64,000 nt of DNA from Pseudofabraea citricarpa. Lineage: Eukaryota > Ascomycota > Leotiomycetes > Helotiales > Dermateaceae. Shown one piece after another: positions 32,592 to 45,297 of this stretch (position 1 is its first letter; each line of letters begins with the position of its first letter). A model generated the notes under the pieces. The model did no database searches. It was given only the letters and a program-made list of their open reading frames with translations, and was not told the origin of the DNA. The stretch spans positions 1,054,001-1,118,000 of the forward strand of contig JAPWGK010000008.1 of assembly GCA_029641185.1 (NCBI GenBank). Reading direction: 5' to 3'. The translations under genes and the position numbers were made by a program.

Positions 32592-35278
32592 ACGCCAACT
32601 TGGGCTCTGGATCTCTAGATTACAACTGGGTACAGAGCAGCAACGTGGAAACTTTCGGTGGTTGCTACTTCATGGAGGCGAATGCATTACATAGGCAATA
32701 AAAAGAATTTGCCCACCCGTGTCAAAAGTGTCTTCAGAAGCACCCATCGCCGTATGATAGGTAAATGTCTCTAAAATGATAAATATTGGCTACGAAAGCA
32801 TAATTTCCCAAATCGCACAGCGAAAGCCAACCTATATCCCTTTATCTTTGAAGCGACCCAGAAGTCAGAACTTGCTCGTCGCGTTGAGAGTGCGGTCCGT
32901 TCTGAAGTTGGTCATGGCTAAGTATATCCTCGAATCTAGACAAGTCTTATACTTAGCAGTCTTTATTTATACCATTGAAACATATTCACATACCCTCTTT
33001 ATTAACGTTCTAGTCACGACTTTACGTGCCAGCTCGATGATTCACCAAGTGTACTATTAATCCTAACTCGAATATCTTAGGGGGTAGTAGGATATATCTT
33101 CCTACGACTTATCTTCGAACCACGAGTCGTACCTTAAGCGTAAAAGATATATATTAACGGGTAATCCTTATACGGGGTCGAATAATACGCTAAGTTTAAG
33201 ACAAGAGAATTACTAGATCTATAGGAGGAAGAACCTAGAGATAGGGGCTTAGGAACCTCCGGTAATAGAGACGGCGAATAAGAAGGAGCCTAGGTAGTAT
33301 AAACAGGAGTATAATAAGGGAAAAGGAGATTAATAACTATAGAATTATAACTTTATATTCCTAGATATACTAGAGGATAATATTCGCGGAGGTATAAGGA
33401 ACGATATTAGTAAGAACCTATATAAAATATAATAATTAAGCCTTAAGAGGCTAACACGTAGAATTAATAGAAAGCTAGGGAGGGAAAGAAAGCTATAGAG
33501 TTAGAAGCAGGAAAGCTATTATAAATATTATGCCTAGAAAGATCTAAGGATTTTCGAAGGAAGCAGAGACTCGTACTAGTAGGAAACTAACCTGTAAATA
33601 CAGATATATCTAGAAAGCGCCTGAATAGGTAGCTATAAAGATTATTTTTCAAAAAATAAAAAAAAACTCCAATATCCTCAATGCTACTCGACCGGAACAC
33701 GTAGTAATTCACAATATACTCTGCCATCCAATATGAGTAAATAAACACCAGTGGGTTTTTAGATTCTTGATCTTGATCCTAGCAGAACATCCCATCGATC
33801 AGGATTCAGGAAGCAGGGGTCTTGCGCGCAAATTCACGTCCGGATCACAATCCAGGAACGGATCTAGGTAGCAGCAAAATCAGCATCGGGCTTTGTCGGA
33901 TTAAAACAAGAGGGCCGAGACGTAAGTTGTGGAGGCTGTATTGTATGTATGTAGAGTAGAGCCGCTTCTGAGTACCTACCGTATTCGATCGCGTCCAGAT
34001 CGAAGGCGTGGCATATCGACAAGGACCTCGTGGGGGTTGTATAGGTAGCTTCTTATTTATATCATTCCTCTCGCCCTCTCACCTTCGAGCCCTCGAGCCC
34101 TCGAGCCCCATCCCCGTCCCCTTAACCCGCATAGCAGAAGCAACAGCAAAAGCGAAAGCAAAAACAAATGCAGAAACAGAAACCCCTCTCAGCAAGGAAA
34201 AGAAAAAAAAAGAAAAATGGAAAGGAAAAGAAAGTCTAGGGTACTCGAAGATGATCACCCACACTTACTTACCTTACTACCCATCCACTCAACTACTAAC
34301 CTAACCTAACCTAACCTACCTACCCACGTATCTGGTGTTTAGGCAGGTGCTTATACACAAGACAGCGCAAGACAGTACATAGCGGAAAGGACGGGGTGCT
34401 CGGTGTATCAGTAGCAGTCAATCAATCCACATTCAGATCTTACGCACGGCTCGTTCCGTTGTGCAAAGAGGGGGGAATGGAAAGGGAGAAAGGAGGGAGG
34501 ACAAGGAGGACGAGAAGGAGGAGTTGATAGAGAAAGGATGTGCAGGACAAGGAAATCTCTCAAGATTTCCCGACATGGCAGCAACTACAGTGGAGAGAGA
34601 GACGTAAGAAAGCCAAGTAAGCACCGGTAAGTAGGTATACGCGATACACACACACACACACACAGATTACATGTCCCTTCTTGGCGGAAAAGAAAGAAAG
34701 AGACAAGAAAACGACAAGGGGCTCTCATTGCGAGATATACAAGGCAGGGTAGGGTGTTTTTAAAACGCTTTTGAATTTCTCCGTGGCCCCTTTATTTAGA
34801 ATAACCCAAGATGACAAGTCCATGACCCATATCCACCCAGCCAAACCGCCCAAAGAACATAATGACAAGAGGCACCTCGTAAACTCGACGACACAGACCA
34901 AACTGGTGAAAAAAGAAAAAGTAAAAAAAAAAAGACTAATCAGCCACCTCACTCCACTCCGCATGCCCTCTCTTTGTAGTAAGTAGTAGTAGGTATTTAG
35001 ACGGGTATATCAATAAACAAGGCGGCCTGGGAAAATTTTTCAAATACACAACACCGGTTCTCCTGAGATATGATATGGTACAAGGTTCGCCCCGTGCTCG
35101 TGAACAACCGGGCAAACCATAGAATTATGGCCCAGATCATCACCCACGCAGTGTGATTCGAACTGAGCTTTCTCCCCTGGTCCTCATGGTATGGCTAGAT
35201 GCTGCCCAATTAATCGGCTCGGCACTGCGAACCTGCTCATAGGCTTTGTGCTATTGATGCTCGTTGGAATGTCGTTGA
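32592..35278. other. Long intergenic region with decayed AT-rich tract and simple repeats
   Basis: 2.7 kb. Contains the decayed tract listed next, a poly-purine run near 34190-34240, TAACC-type pentamers near 34290-34320, and a CA run near 34645-34665. No coding sequence supported. Confidence 0.5.
33060..33660. repeat. AT-rich, probably RIP-degenerated repeat remnant
   Basis: About 600 bases dense in TA dinucleotides and in-frame stops on both strands, with sharp contrast to the GC-balanced flanks. This composition is what repeat-induced point mutation leaves. No open frame or terminal repeat survives, so the parent element is unknown. Confidence 0.45.
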
Positions 35279-37668
35279 TCACGCTGGATTCCCTTTTTGT
35301 CTTTTGCCACCTATTCTTGGGCTTGGCTTCACACCTGGCTTGGCCCCAGTACCATTCACCATCCCATCCTCCTCTTTGACGGTACTAGGTCTCCGTCTCT
35401 TGTTACTAGTATTGGGGCTTGTGTTTGCGCTAGGTCCAGACGAAACAGTTCCTTGTTGACTTTGTTGTAGCTGCATATTTTGACTCTGAGCTGGGGAGCC
35501 CATGTGCGGTGAACCATCTGGGAGAGTAAGATGTTGCGCTGCAGGCGAGGCATTGATGGGGAAGTTGGGCATTCCAGGTGTTCTTGGGCCAGCTTGAGGA
35601 AGAGGCATTACTGTGGTGGATATAGTCGTGACGTATTGATCGAGTGCAGCAGTTGGACCGAGCGTTGGGTTGAGATGGCAGTAGCTCATTAAGGGATTCA
35701 TCTGACCCATGACTTCGACGAGCTATGATGTTGTTAGATCATAGTTGCTAAGAGATCCGAGTGCAGCTCACCTCAAGAAATCGAAAGACCGACGGCGTGA
35801 TCCCCATGTTCTGTTTGACATTTGACGCAGGTAGATCAATATCTGGCGGTGGCTGAGGAGGCGATTTCATAGGTTTCGGCTTTCCTTTCTTGTTCATCTC
35901 GGGAGAAGCTTTGCCGTCGGGTGCAGCATTTGCCTTGTGCCATTCTTTCTGCCATTCGTGTAGAGGGCGAGCGGCATCAATGATCTTGGTTCGTGGCAAG
36001 TATTCCTCGTGATGATTGGTGATAAATTCAAGTAGTTCCATCTTCTGGTCCGCATCAAAGAGAGCTTTAAGGATCCCGTTAGCGATCAGCTGATCTGGTT
36101 AGCGAAAGTCAAACATATCGTGAATGCCTTACTTGTGAACCATTATCAAACCAATATATAAAGCTTGATTTTTGACTCTCGAGAAAGTGCGTATTATTTG
36201 GAAGCTCTTTCTCGGTGCCACCCTCGACTATAATTTGCATATTCTTGATCCCGCCCTGAAAATGCGTGTAATAATATCTAGCGATAGCGGGATACGTGAT
36301 TTCATATTGTTTTTGACAATTGTCGATTTCATCCCAGATTGAGTGACGCAACACTCCCTTGGGAGAAAAGAATCGAGCCACAAAGTTCACCCAGTAGTTG
36401 AGATCATCCTTTTGTTTCATCGCCTGAGAAGACTGTCAGTATAACCGCCAAAATGGAAAACTCGCGATACGTACTCCGAAACCGCTTAGATGGTCGCCGA
36501 ACTGCATCAATCGCACCATGGAATATCCTCTGTACATCTTCTCCCCCTGCTGTTGCTTTTGCAGCATAGCTGCAGCTTGGGCTGCGGCCTGTTGTTGGGG
36601 GGCCGCTTGCTGTTGTTGCTGCTGCTGCTGCTGTTGTTGTTGCTGCTGCTGCGGTGGAACTGGAGGCTGACCTTGCTGTTGAGGTTGTGATTGGGGATTC
36701 TGCTGCGGTGGCTGGGGTTGGTTTTGAGGTTGGTTCTGCGCTTGATTTTGCTGGGCTGCGGCTTGGGCTTGTGCCTGGGCTTGCTGTTGCTGATGTTGCT
36801 GAGCAGCGATTTGAGCATGTTGCATATTCTGTAATTGCTGTGGGTTCATCTGGCCCTGGCCAGGATTATTATTGCCGCCTTGTTGGGCATTCTGCTGCTG
36901 TTGCTGCATTGCCATCTGATGTTGCATCAGTTGCTGCTGCTTTGGGGGGTTAGTGCCCAAACAAAAGGAAATCAGAATGGACCTCGTACCTGGTGCTGAG
37001 CTGCCTGCTGTTGAGCTGCCTGCTGCTGCTGCTGCTGTTCCAAGCTATGTTGCGCCTGGGCTTGAGCTTGCTGCTGTGCTTGTGCCAGGTGCTGTGGAAG
37101 GTTCACCGGTCTTGCCATTGGAGCACCTCGCATGGCTGCGAATTGTGCAGCATTCATGGGGCTCATTCCATTCGGCATCACCGGCATTGGGCCACTGTAC
37201 TGTTGCGCCATCAGAGCTTGTCGCGCCGCATGTTGCTGTCTCTGCTGCTGGATCATATGTTGCTGTTGCATCTGCTGTAATTGTGGGTTGTTTGCAACTG
37301 CCAGAAATCATTAGCACGGTTCATCCAGAAGCACGGCCGGGTGTGGGAAATGGAGGGGACATACACGCCATCGCCTGCTGCTGTTGGTATATCTGCGCCT
37401 GCTGTGCCTGGCCAGGATTCAAATGCTGCAACGCATGCGCACTTGGTCCTCCAGCACCTGGCGGCATGCCGCCCATCAGGGCTCCAGCTTGACTGACCTG
37501 AGGTCCTCCTGGACCCGACACTCCCATATGCATTCCTTGAGGCATTCCTGAACCCGGTTGCCCAGGATTGTGCTGGATGCCCGCCATCGGATGACCTTGG
37601 GGTACGCCTGGGTGCTGCTGAATTCCCCCGGGATGTGGTGAGTACGACTGGGCCAGATTTTGCATCAT
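35279..37668 (-). CDS. ptaB: PtaB-like LIM-domain-binding transcriptional cofactor
   Basis: Six exons on the minus strand: 37668-37365, 37297-36990, 36939-36475, 36423-36133, 36089-35772, 35722-35279; 2130 nt, 709 residues, phases close. The first half is very Gln-rich, with a poly-Q run encoded near 36605-36650. The conserved LDB region begins about residue 345 (RGYSMVRLMQFGDHLSGF) and continues with DLNYWVNFVARFFSPKGVLRHSIWD and YWFDNGSQLIANGILKALFDADQK. The C-terminus has a basic region (NKRRRPS) likely to act in nuclear entry. In Aspergillus, PtaB acts with the Flo8-type factor SomA in adhesion, development and virulence; the yeast counterpart is Mfg1. No cluster motif; a housekeeping or developmental gene. 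Confidence 0.88.
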
Positions 37669-38578
37669 GGTGAAGGTCTATCGGCCACGAGGTGGTGGAA
37701 TGACGTGCAGCCCGGTTCCTCCTGCCACGCGCTCTGGAACAGAAAGACCGCCTCCGCCAGCTGGCTGACCAACTCTTCCCGTCCGGTTCTTGCGAAAGGT
37801 GACGGGTGTATGTCTAAGGCACTGGTATCGCGTGGGATATTAATAAGGCTTCAGGAACGAAGGTTTCGAAGTGTCGCGACAATATACAGGCTAAATCGAG
37901 AGCGGCTCAAATGCTTCGCAGCAACTGGCGTCGGAGCCAACGCGAACAAAAGATGGATTGGAGCAGTCGTCGGATCTCTCCCGCGTGATGGATGCGATGC
38001 GAAGGGAACCAGACGGTGCCACGGACTCTGAACTTTTGCGACGATGCAGAGAAGAAGAGTAAATCGCGCAATGGCCACGAGAGAAGACAGGAGGCTCGAC
38101 CAAGGCTACCACAGCGGTGAGAGGTCTGGTGAGCAGTGAGGGATAGTAGCGGAGAGATATGAGTTGCCAGTCGACACGCGCATGGAGCAGCGTGGGCGAT
38201 TCGGACTCGTCGTCGCGGTGGGTGGAGGGTGCGAGGTGGGTGGATGTCGTGTTGTGGTCTGTCGGGGAGACGTTTCCGAGATGACAGTCTGGGTCTGGGT
38301 CTGGGCTGGCTGGCTGGCGTGGGTTATTGAGATGGATCCAACATGAAGAGCGAAATGGACAGATAACAATGCTAGAGCGAGAGCAAGTTGGGGAGAGAGG
38401 GAGGGAGGGGGGAAGAGTAGATTGGGTGAGTGAGTGAGGTGAATTGGGTAGAGTAGGTAGAGAGAGGTAGGTACGGTAGGTAGGTAGAGATGGATAACGG
38501 GTGTGGTGGTAGTGGTAGTAGTAGTAGTAGTGAGATGGGGGACGTGGACGTGGACGGGGACGGGGGAGGTTTGATCAG

Positions 38579-38606
38579 GGCTCAGGCTCAGGCTCAGGCT
38601 CAGGCT
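38579..38606. repeat. GGCTCA hexamer microsatellite
   Basis: Four to five tandem GGCTCA units followed by GGCTGA, in the far upstream region of ptaB. Confidence 0.8.
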
Positions 38607-39339
38607 GAGGTTCAGGCTGCTTGGGGGGGTTCTTGGGTTCGGTTCAGTTGTCGATCGCAGTCCGGTAGTGGTCTTTGGGCTTTAGGATTTGGGATTTGGG
38701 ATTGGGGATTGGGGGGGACACGACGAGACGAGAAGCGGTGCGTGGGAGTGGAGAGTGGAGACTAAACCGACTTGATCCAGCGAGAGCCACAGCGACCGGA
38801 GAAGCCTCGGCACGTGACAAGGAGCTCGCCTGATGGAGATGGAGATGGAGAAGAAGAAAAGAGAAGTCTCGGGTCGGAGAAACAAGTACCCGGGCTCTGA
38901 AGCTTCCTCCGCGCTCGGCTTCCTGGGCTTCCCACCCCACCATCCTTGCCATCCATCTTAAAACTACCCTAGAGTATTCGCAGCAGTTATTCTACTTGCG
39001 CTACGCACAGGTTATTATACCGATCTCTCCATCAGATATATTTCACTCTCTATATTACAAGAACATAAGATTCAAGAGACAAAACATCTAGAAACTTGAC
39101 AACTTTAACATACCAGTAGAAACATCCTTGTTATCATAGCTTGTTCTTTTGTTTGCCTTATATATTGATCTTATAACCCTTTTCTTTTTCTTTCTACCAC
39201 TTCCATCCTCACTTCTACAGACTCAAATGCCATAATCTACAAAGCACATGTTCCTCCCTCGCACTTTTCCAACCCAGCCTTCCTCTTTTATCCGATCCTC
39301 TTAAACTCACCTCTGCTTCCTTTATCGTTTGTTTTCAAC

Positions 39340-39860
39340 CTCTGGATCCGTGCTGGTGCCAGCTGTATTCCTGCGGCCGATTGATATCCTACTGCCAACT
39401 TCATTCTTGCGACCGATATATATTCTGTCGATAAAAGCTTACATATATACTGTTATCAAGTTGATTGTTGCGGTCGATAGATGTTCTACTGCCAAATATA
39501 TTCCTGCGGCCGATTGATACACTGGTGCCAATCTTATTCTCGTAGCCGAGTGGTATTCTATCGATAGAAGGTTATACATCTACTGCTGCCAACTTTATTC
39601 TCGCGGCCGATAGATGTTCTGTCGATAGAAGCTTACTGTTGTCAAGTTGATTCTTACGGTCGATAGATGTTCTGTCGATAGAAGCTTACTATTGTCAAGT
39701 TGATTCTTACGGTCGATAGATGTTCTGCTACTAGAAGCTTACTATTGTCAAGTTGATTCTTACGGTCGATAGATGTTCTGCTGATAGAAGCTTATCTATA
39801 TTATTATCAAGTTGATTCTTACAACCAACTAAACGATCTGCGAGCTATCAACAGAGACCT
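39340..39860. repeat. 53-bp minisatellite with diverged flanking units
   Basis: Tandem units with starts of the string gtcaagttgattcttacggt at 39641, 39694 and 39747, an exact 53-bp spacing. More diverged units on both sides share CGGTCGATAGATGTTCTGTC and GATAGAAGCTTAC. Related copies recur at 40.2, 40.33, 40.56 and 40.79 kb. Confidence 0.85.
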
Positions 39861-40319
39861 TTACATGTATAAGTGTCGACTTTATTCTTATAGCTATTAA
39901 GTCAGGGGGTGGGGGACTATATTCACTTCCTGCTTTTTATCTCCTTGTCTTCTTCTTCCTTTTGTCCTTCGTCTTTTCTCTCTTGAATTATATCAGATTT
40001 CTTTACTTACAAAAATAGTACCCTAATTCTCACAACCGATCGATACCCTCAACTAAAAGTGTAAGAAGCCCGCATACAGCAGGTCAACATGATTTGATCA
40101 TACATCAGTGCATCACAGCTGATATCCTCCCCTCTTTCTCTCTTCTTCCCACCATCCTTTGACACCCCCACCAGTCATCACCGGCCGTTCCCCGTGTTCT
40201 GCTGCCAACCCGAACAGCAATCCTCGCGACCGATCAATCGTCTGTCGATTGAAATATTAACGCCTGTATCCTCTCCCCTCCTCCCTCCTCCCTCCTCATC
40301 TAGACCTAATTTCCCGTCT

Positions 40320-40860
40320 TATTCGGGTGCCAGTTCTCTTCTCGCGACCGACCGATGTGCTGTCGATTAGAACGCAAGTGTCGAGTATAAAAGTGTATAT
40401 GATTCAAGCAATAAAGATAAAAATAAGGTATAAGCAGAGCTATCAAGATTCCAGTATATCTGATAGTAAAAAAATAGTACTTATAATCCCCCTTTATCCT
40501 TTATCACCTCTCTTCCCCCTTCTCATCTACACCTAATTTCCCGTCTCATTCGGGTGCCAGTTCTCTTCTCGCGACCGACCGATATGCTGTCGATTAGAAC
40601 GCAAGTGTCGAGTATAAAAGTATATATGATTCAAGAAACAGATATAGATATTAGGTATAAAAAAAGCTTATAATATTTCAGTACAAGTATATAAGTATAT
40701 CTAATAGCAAAAAGCTGCCAATTATATTATCCTTTATCACCTCTCTTCCCCCTCCTCATCTACACGTAATTTCACATCTTATGCCGGTGCCAGTTCTCTT
40801 CTCGCGACCGATCGAAATCCTGTCGATAAAAACACGAGTGTTACACGCAGAAGCATGCGT
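40320..40860. repeat. Dispersed direct repeats related to the minisatellite
   Basis: A block of about 95 bp (CGGGTGCCAGTTCTCTTCTC, then CGACCGACCGAT, TGCTGTCGATTAGAACGC and AGTGTCGAGTATAAAAGT) occurs near 40325 and near 40552, almost unchanged, and a third, more diverged copy is near 40783. Spacing is about 230 bp, so the larger unit includes the CT-rich spacer. Confidence 0.8.
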
Positions 40861-41701
40861 GATTCGCGAAACGGACGTTCAAAGAACAGCGGGGGATGAA
40901 GTTGCCAGACAGGAAAACGCGCGCGCACGCAGGGATGTTATTATTTGATCGCTGAAATGCTGTTAGCCAACGGAGCTGCTAGAGAGGAAAGAAAGGAAGA
41001 GGAGGGAGAGGGTTAAGGGGGTTGTCTGTTGTATATGAGGGAGAGAGGGGTGAATTTGGGGATGTGGCTTGGTGTTGTGTGAGGAAATTCAATGGGAGGG
41101 AGGGGAAGGGATATATGAATTGAGATAAGTAATTGAGGAACTTATGTGAGGAAGTTCGACCTGGAAAAGATACATTTTAGAATAAATAATTAAAAATGAT
41201 GAAAAATATTGAAAAATGACAAAATATGCGGGAACTTTTTCTTTATATTTATATTCACTCAAATATTTAAATTTGCTTAAAACGTTATATATTCTCTCTT
41301 ATAAGGTTTGTATACCAGAGATAAGCATATAAAGTTAACATAGCTAAAAAAAAAAAAACAATCATCTAGAACAAACTAAGAAAATTACCTAGCTGTCCTC
41401 CAAAAACAAATCACTTTGAAAAATAGCCGAGCACATCAGGACAATCAGGTCGCTTGGTGTGCACCTAAAAGCATTTGCATCAAGAACCCTCAAATTCTCA
41501 TTCTCTAGACAAACCCACACGTTCTATCACGCATAAACCTCTTTCATTCTTTTCACATGGATATCATACAGCCACCAGCACCAGCACCAGTTCCAGCTCC
41601 AGGACCAGCACCAACCCCAAGAGTATCCAGTCAATCATAGAGCCAAAACGCCAAATCGAGCCCCCCAGATTGCACCATAATCCATGAATAAACACCCGAG
41701 C

Positions 41702-44265
41702 CTAAACCGTAATGCCCTCCCCCTGAGCACCGATACATTCTCTCTTCACCCTTGCCCCTACCAATCCACGCCGGTTCCTACCCGTTCTCCCTCTCCCAAG
41801 CCAGTTGAGTTTTAGGCCCCTGCATAGCTCTTCCATTTTCCTCTGGCTATCTTCATCTCCTCCTCCGCCGCTACCCACTGAACTCAGCACACTCATACAC
41901 TGTAGCATCCTACCAACGGTTTCAGTCAACTGTTTTGACGAATCTTCAACGTTTGCCTGCCGTTGAGCTCTATCGAATGAAGAGAAGGAAGGACGGCTGA
42001 GGGAAGACGGTGTAAAAGGACGCTCGCTGATACCAAGACCAATCGAATTTGCAGGATCAGAAACATTCGAGATAGCTCGAGAACGATTGCCTGAACTATC
42101 TCCGCTACCGCCATTCAACAAAGTTGTTGTCTGAGAACCATAAGATGCGAGGGAAGGATCCAGGGACATGGCCGTTGCTGGTCTTGAATCCGGTGATCCA
42201 GAACGCGCAGGAATAGGCATAGCAAGGTTCAAGGACTCAAGTGATAATCTCGAGAATATGGTCTTGAGAGTGTCAAAACGTGGAAGAATGACGGTGTCTC
42301 GGTAAGCTGTTAGAACGATCCTTCTTACTTCTAATAATCCACCTGCTGGTACACCTCCAGGTAGAGCCCCCCAAAAGTCTCTTGCTGCTTCTGGAGAAAG
42401 TAGCGGTCCATGGCCAGAAAATTCTAAATCCAGAGGCAAGAACACAGCTTGCATGTATGGAAGAACAGAAGTAAATGTAAACAACCACATCTCGACAAGA
42501 TGCGGGATAAGACGATCATCAGGTGTTCGCCGTAATGTTTGGTCAAGGGAACCGAACCCGGTCTGAAGAAGATCACGGAGGTCCTCCACAATCAGTGTTG
42601 GCGCCCGTTTTTGTACACACCGAGTCAGATGTGTCCTATATAGTGGTCAGCAAAATTTCATCACCCAAATCGACTACAAACATACGAGACTAATCGGTTG
42701 AAATCCTCCACTGGTAACCGCAAATCTTCCCCTTCAAAAATAACCAGAAGCTTTGCCTTTAAGAATGGCCAAGCATCATCCGGTGTCATATTGTTCAATC
42801 CATATTTGCCTAGATCCTGTGTATCTGACCCTCCATAAATACTCGGTGCATAGGTTGATCCCGCTGGACCAAGATATGAAGCTCCGCCTGCAGATCCGAG
42901 ACTTGATGGGCCAGGCCATTCATTGTGTTGATATGATAGCTCACTTTCTCTTAATGCTGATTCGTTCTTCTCTTCTTTCTTCTTTTCTCTTAATGCGCGT
43001 CCACCATGTCTTAGATCCAATCCACTCATCGACTTCGCAAAACTAGTTGTCGAGGGACCAGGACTCGGTGGTATGTTGAAGTTGTATAAACTGCTCGGCG
43101 CAGATGGATCAATGGGCTTCGAATTCGATGCTGCAGAAGAGAGTGGTAGATGATGTTCTTCCTTGCCACTTAACTTGTGCTTTTGCCGCGAAAGAAAGTG
43201 ATGCTTGTGCTTGGCCTCCTTGTCCTTCGTTTCTGCTTGCGTATCGACCTGACGAATTGTTGACGTCGAAGAGTTCGCCATACTGTAAATACTGCCGACG
43301 TTTGCGATGCTGTCAGCCAGACTGTTTGTGCTTGCGTTTGTCCTTTGGAATGAGGTGTACGATGGCATCTTATTCGGACTTGGTAGCGCACCCGGTGCTT
43401 TCTCCTTGCTGATGCCAATCTTTCCTGGCCGCGAGAATAGTTTGACCTTGGACTTTTCTTTCGATACAGGCTTGTCGGGTTGCATTCGATAGTCACTAAA
43501 GTCCGTTGGAGGTAGACCGGGAGATGAGACAGGGGACTTAGGAAACACCACATTGGCAGCAGTTTGTGCAGGGGTCAAGGTATGACCGCCCAGTAAACCA
43601 TTGTGGTACAACTGCCCACCAAAGCTGTTATCCCTGGGCCCACTGGCTTCAGTCAAACTGAGCAGTGGAGGAGAGGTTGGTCCTCTGCTGCCTTTCCTGG
43701 CGCCTGGCACTTGTCCATCCATATGCTGGCTGGGAACCGTCTGGCTTCTCTGTCGCTGATGGTTGGACTGATGCTGCATGGCGGCCTGCGCCGCTATCTG
43801 ACTTGCGCTCAACCCATTGTTGGAGGTGGAACTGATATTTGCCATGCTGTTGTTCGTCGCAATGGTCGGATCGAAGAGACCTTGGGTCTGCGAGTTGTTC
43901 CTGCGGTGCCCCCTCTGAAAATCGCCAATGGAAGCTTTCGGGGCTACGGTCAGCGGCGACACATTTCTAGTAGGGAGTTCGCTGCGTGAGTGAGAGGCGG
44001 TCGGGCGGGAAAAGTTCTGTAGAGACGATGCGCTGCCGTTTGGATGAGACGTAAAGTTGGGGAAGGCCGGCCGGGTGAGCAACTGGGGAGTGCCACGGGA
44101 TTTCCTGATGGTCAGAGGTATGGATTCGTCTGATGAACTCGAATCGACACTGCGTAGGTTCGGACGCTGTGATGTAGCGGGCGCTGGTGCTGGTGCCGGT
44201 GCTTGCAGAGACAGCGGAGAGAAGCTACCTGGAGCTCGAGGCCCTGCACTTTGTTGTTGTTGCAT
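41702..44265 (-). CDS. hbrB: HbrB-like protein (TORC2-associated, Bit61/Protor family)
   Basis: Two exons on the minus strand: 44265-42686 and 42635-41702 around a 50-bp intron (GTATGT...TATAG); 2514 nt, 837 residues. The first 480 residues are low-complexity, Ser/Pro/Gln-rich. The HbrB domain follows: NNMTPDDAWPFLKAKLLVIFEGEDLRLPVEDFNRLV, then after the intron THLTRCVQKRAP and LLQTGFGSLDQTL, and RLIPHLVEMWLFTFTSVLPYMQAVFLPLDLEF. HbrB in Aspergillus affects hyperbranching; yeast Bit61 and human Protor bind TORC2. It is divergent from GON7 with a 400-bp promoter. Confidence 0.88.
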
Positions 44266-44665
44266 TGCTGCGTCCCCTGCGCTTGCGAGTCTTGTGTTGT
44301 GAAATGCATAAAGGGAGGGGTTTCATATCGAGTTGTGCATGGATCACCAATTCGATGGTGGGGTTGAGCACATCGTCAGCAGGAGAGGTGGTGAAGGGAA
44401 CGTGGAAAGGCAGTGCAGTCAAGGTGGCAGGTGAGATGGGAATGTAGAGGTGTTGTAGGTTGTAGGAAACAGGACAGGAGAGTAGGTATTTGACAGCTTG
44501 AGTGGACGAGGTTCAAAGATGTCCCGAATCCGACTTGTGACGTCTGTCAGCTCCCACGCGGAAAAAGAAGTCTAAAATCTAGTCCGGCGCCAACCTCGCC
44601 CTCGACCACCCTTCAACCTGATAAACAAACAAGCAAACAAAAGTTCGCCTCCTCCACAACACAAA
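44266..44665. other. Divergent promoter hbrB / gon7
   Basis: 400 bp between the two ATGs; contains one isolated GGCGCC near 44587. Nothing else seen. Confidence 0.5.
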
Positions 44666-44968
44666 ATGGCTTCTACTACGCAGAATCACCTCCTCATTGC
44701 GACGTACTCTTCTCCAAGCAGCGCTGCCTTCACCGTTTCACATAAATTACCTGTGCCAGCCAGCGAAAACACGAGTGAGAAGACGACTTATCTGGGCGCA
44801 CTCCGAAAAGCCACGGCAGAAATGCAAGAGAAGATCAACAAAGAGCTCACTGCCCGGATGGATGAGGACAAGATAAGAGAGGCTGAGGGCAAAGGTGCCA
44901 AAGTTAAAGGGATCGACGAGGCCAAGGAAGAAGATAACTATGGAGAAGAGGTCGTTGAGGAGGACTGA
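44666..44968 (+). CDS. gon7: EKC/KEOPS complex subunit GON7-like
   Basis: Single exon, 100 residues, small and acidic. The fungal GON7 pattern is present: a short N-terminal strand region (LLIATYSSP), then KTTYLGALRKATAEMQEKIN, TARMDEDK and a disordered acidic tail ending EEVVEED. GON7 stabilises Pcc1 in the KEOPS complex, which makes the t6A modification of tRNA position 37. Assigned from pattern and size only; such small proteins are weakly conserved. Confidence 0.72.
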   Translation: MASTTQNHLLIATYSSPSSAAFTVSHKLPVPASENTSEKTTYLGALRKATAEMQEKINKELTARMDEDKIREAEGKGAKVKGIDEAKEEDNYGEEVVEED

Positions 44969-45297
44969 ACCGAGGAACGCAGTACAGATCAAGCTCATTT
45001 CACAGGGCATTTGATAGCTGAGAACATTTTCAAGCTCAGACTCAGTTCAGACCAGGCTCTGATCAGCTGCTGTGGTCGAGGGAGACTCAGGGCTTCCTCA
45101 AGGTCTACTATGGACGATGATGAGCGGGACAAGGCGCGAAGGAAAGTAAGAAGGCGTATACCAAATCGCAGAGGCCAGTGGCCCAAAAGGCTTGCGAGCC
45201 CTCAATTGTCTTCATCCAGTTTGAATTATGGTATTGAAAGCAAAACTCCAGCGCTATGTCTCGGGCGAGAGAATCTCAACTCATAATATACAAATGC
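44969..45297. other. Convergent intergenic region
   Basis: 3' flanks of gon7 and vps39. An open frame at 45011-45286 shows no motif or start context. Confidence 0.5.

Larger units (their letters stand above)
37669..41701. other. Long intergenic region (ptaB promoter and repeat-rich spacer)
   Basis: 4 kb with no supported coding sequence. 37.7-38.95 kb is the ptaB promoter, with GC-rich simple runs (GGTA and GGCTCA units near 38450-38620). 39.3-40.9 kb holds the minisatellite and its diverged copies. 41.1-41.4 kb is AT-rich. Confidence 0.5.

Noticed and set aside
34285..34325. TAACC/CCTAA-like repeats suggesting a telomere.
   Set aside because: The unit is a pentamer (CTAAC), not the fungal CCCTAA hexamer, and only about four units exist in an interior position.
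36490..37492. Long leucine- or alanine-rich open frames on the plus strand.
   Set aside because: They are antisense to the Gln-rich exons of ptaB; the composition follows from CAG repeats.
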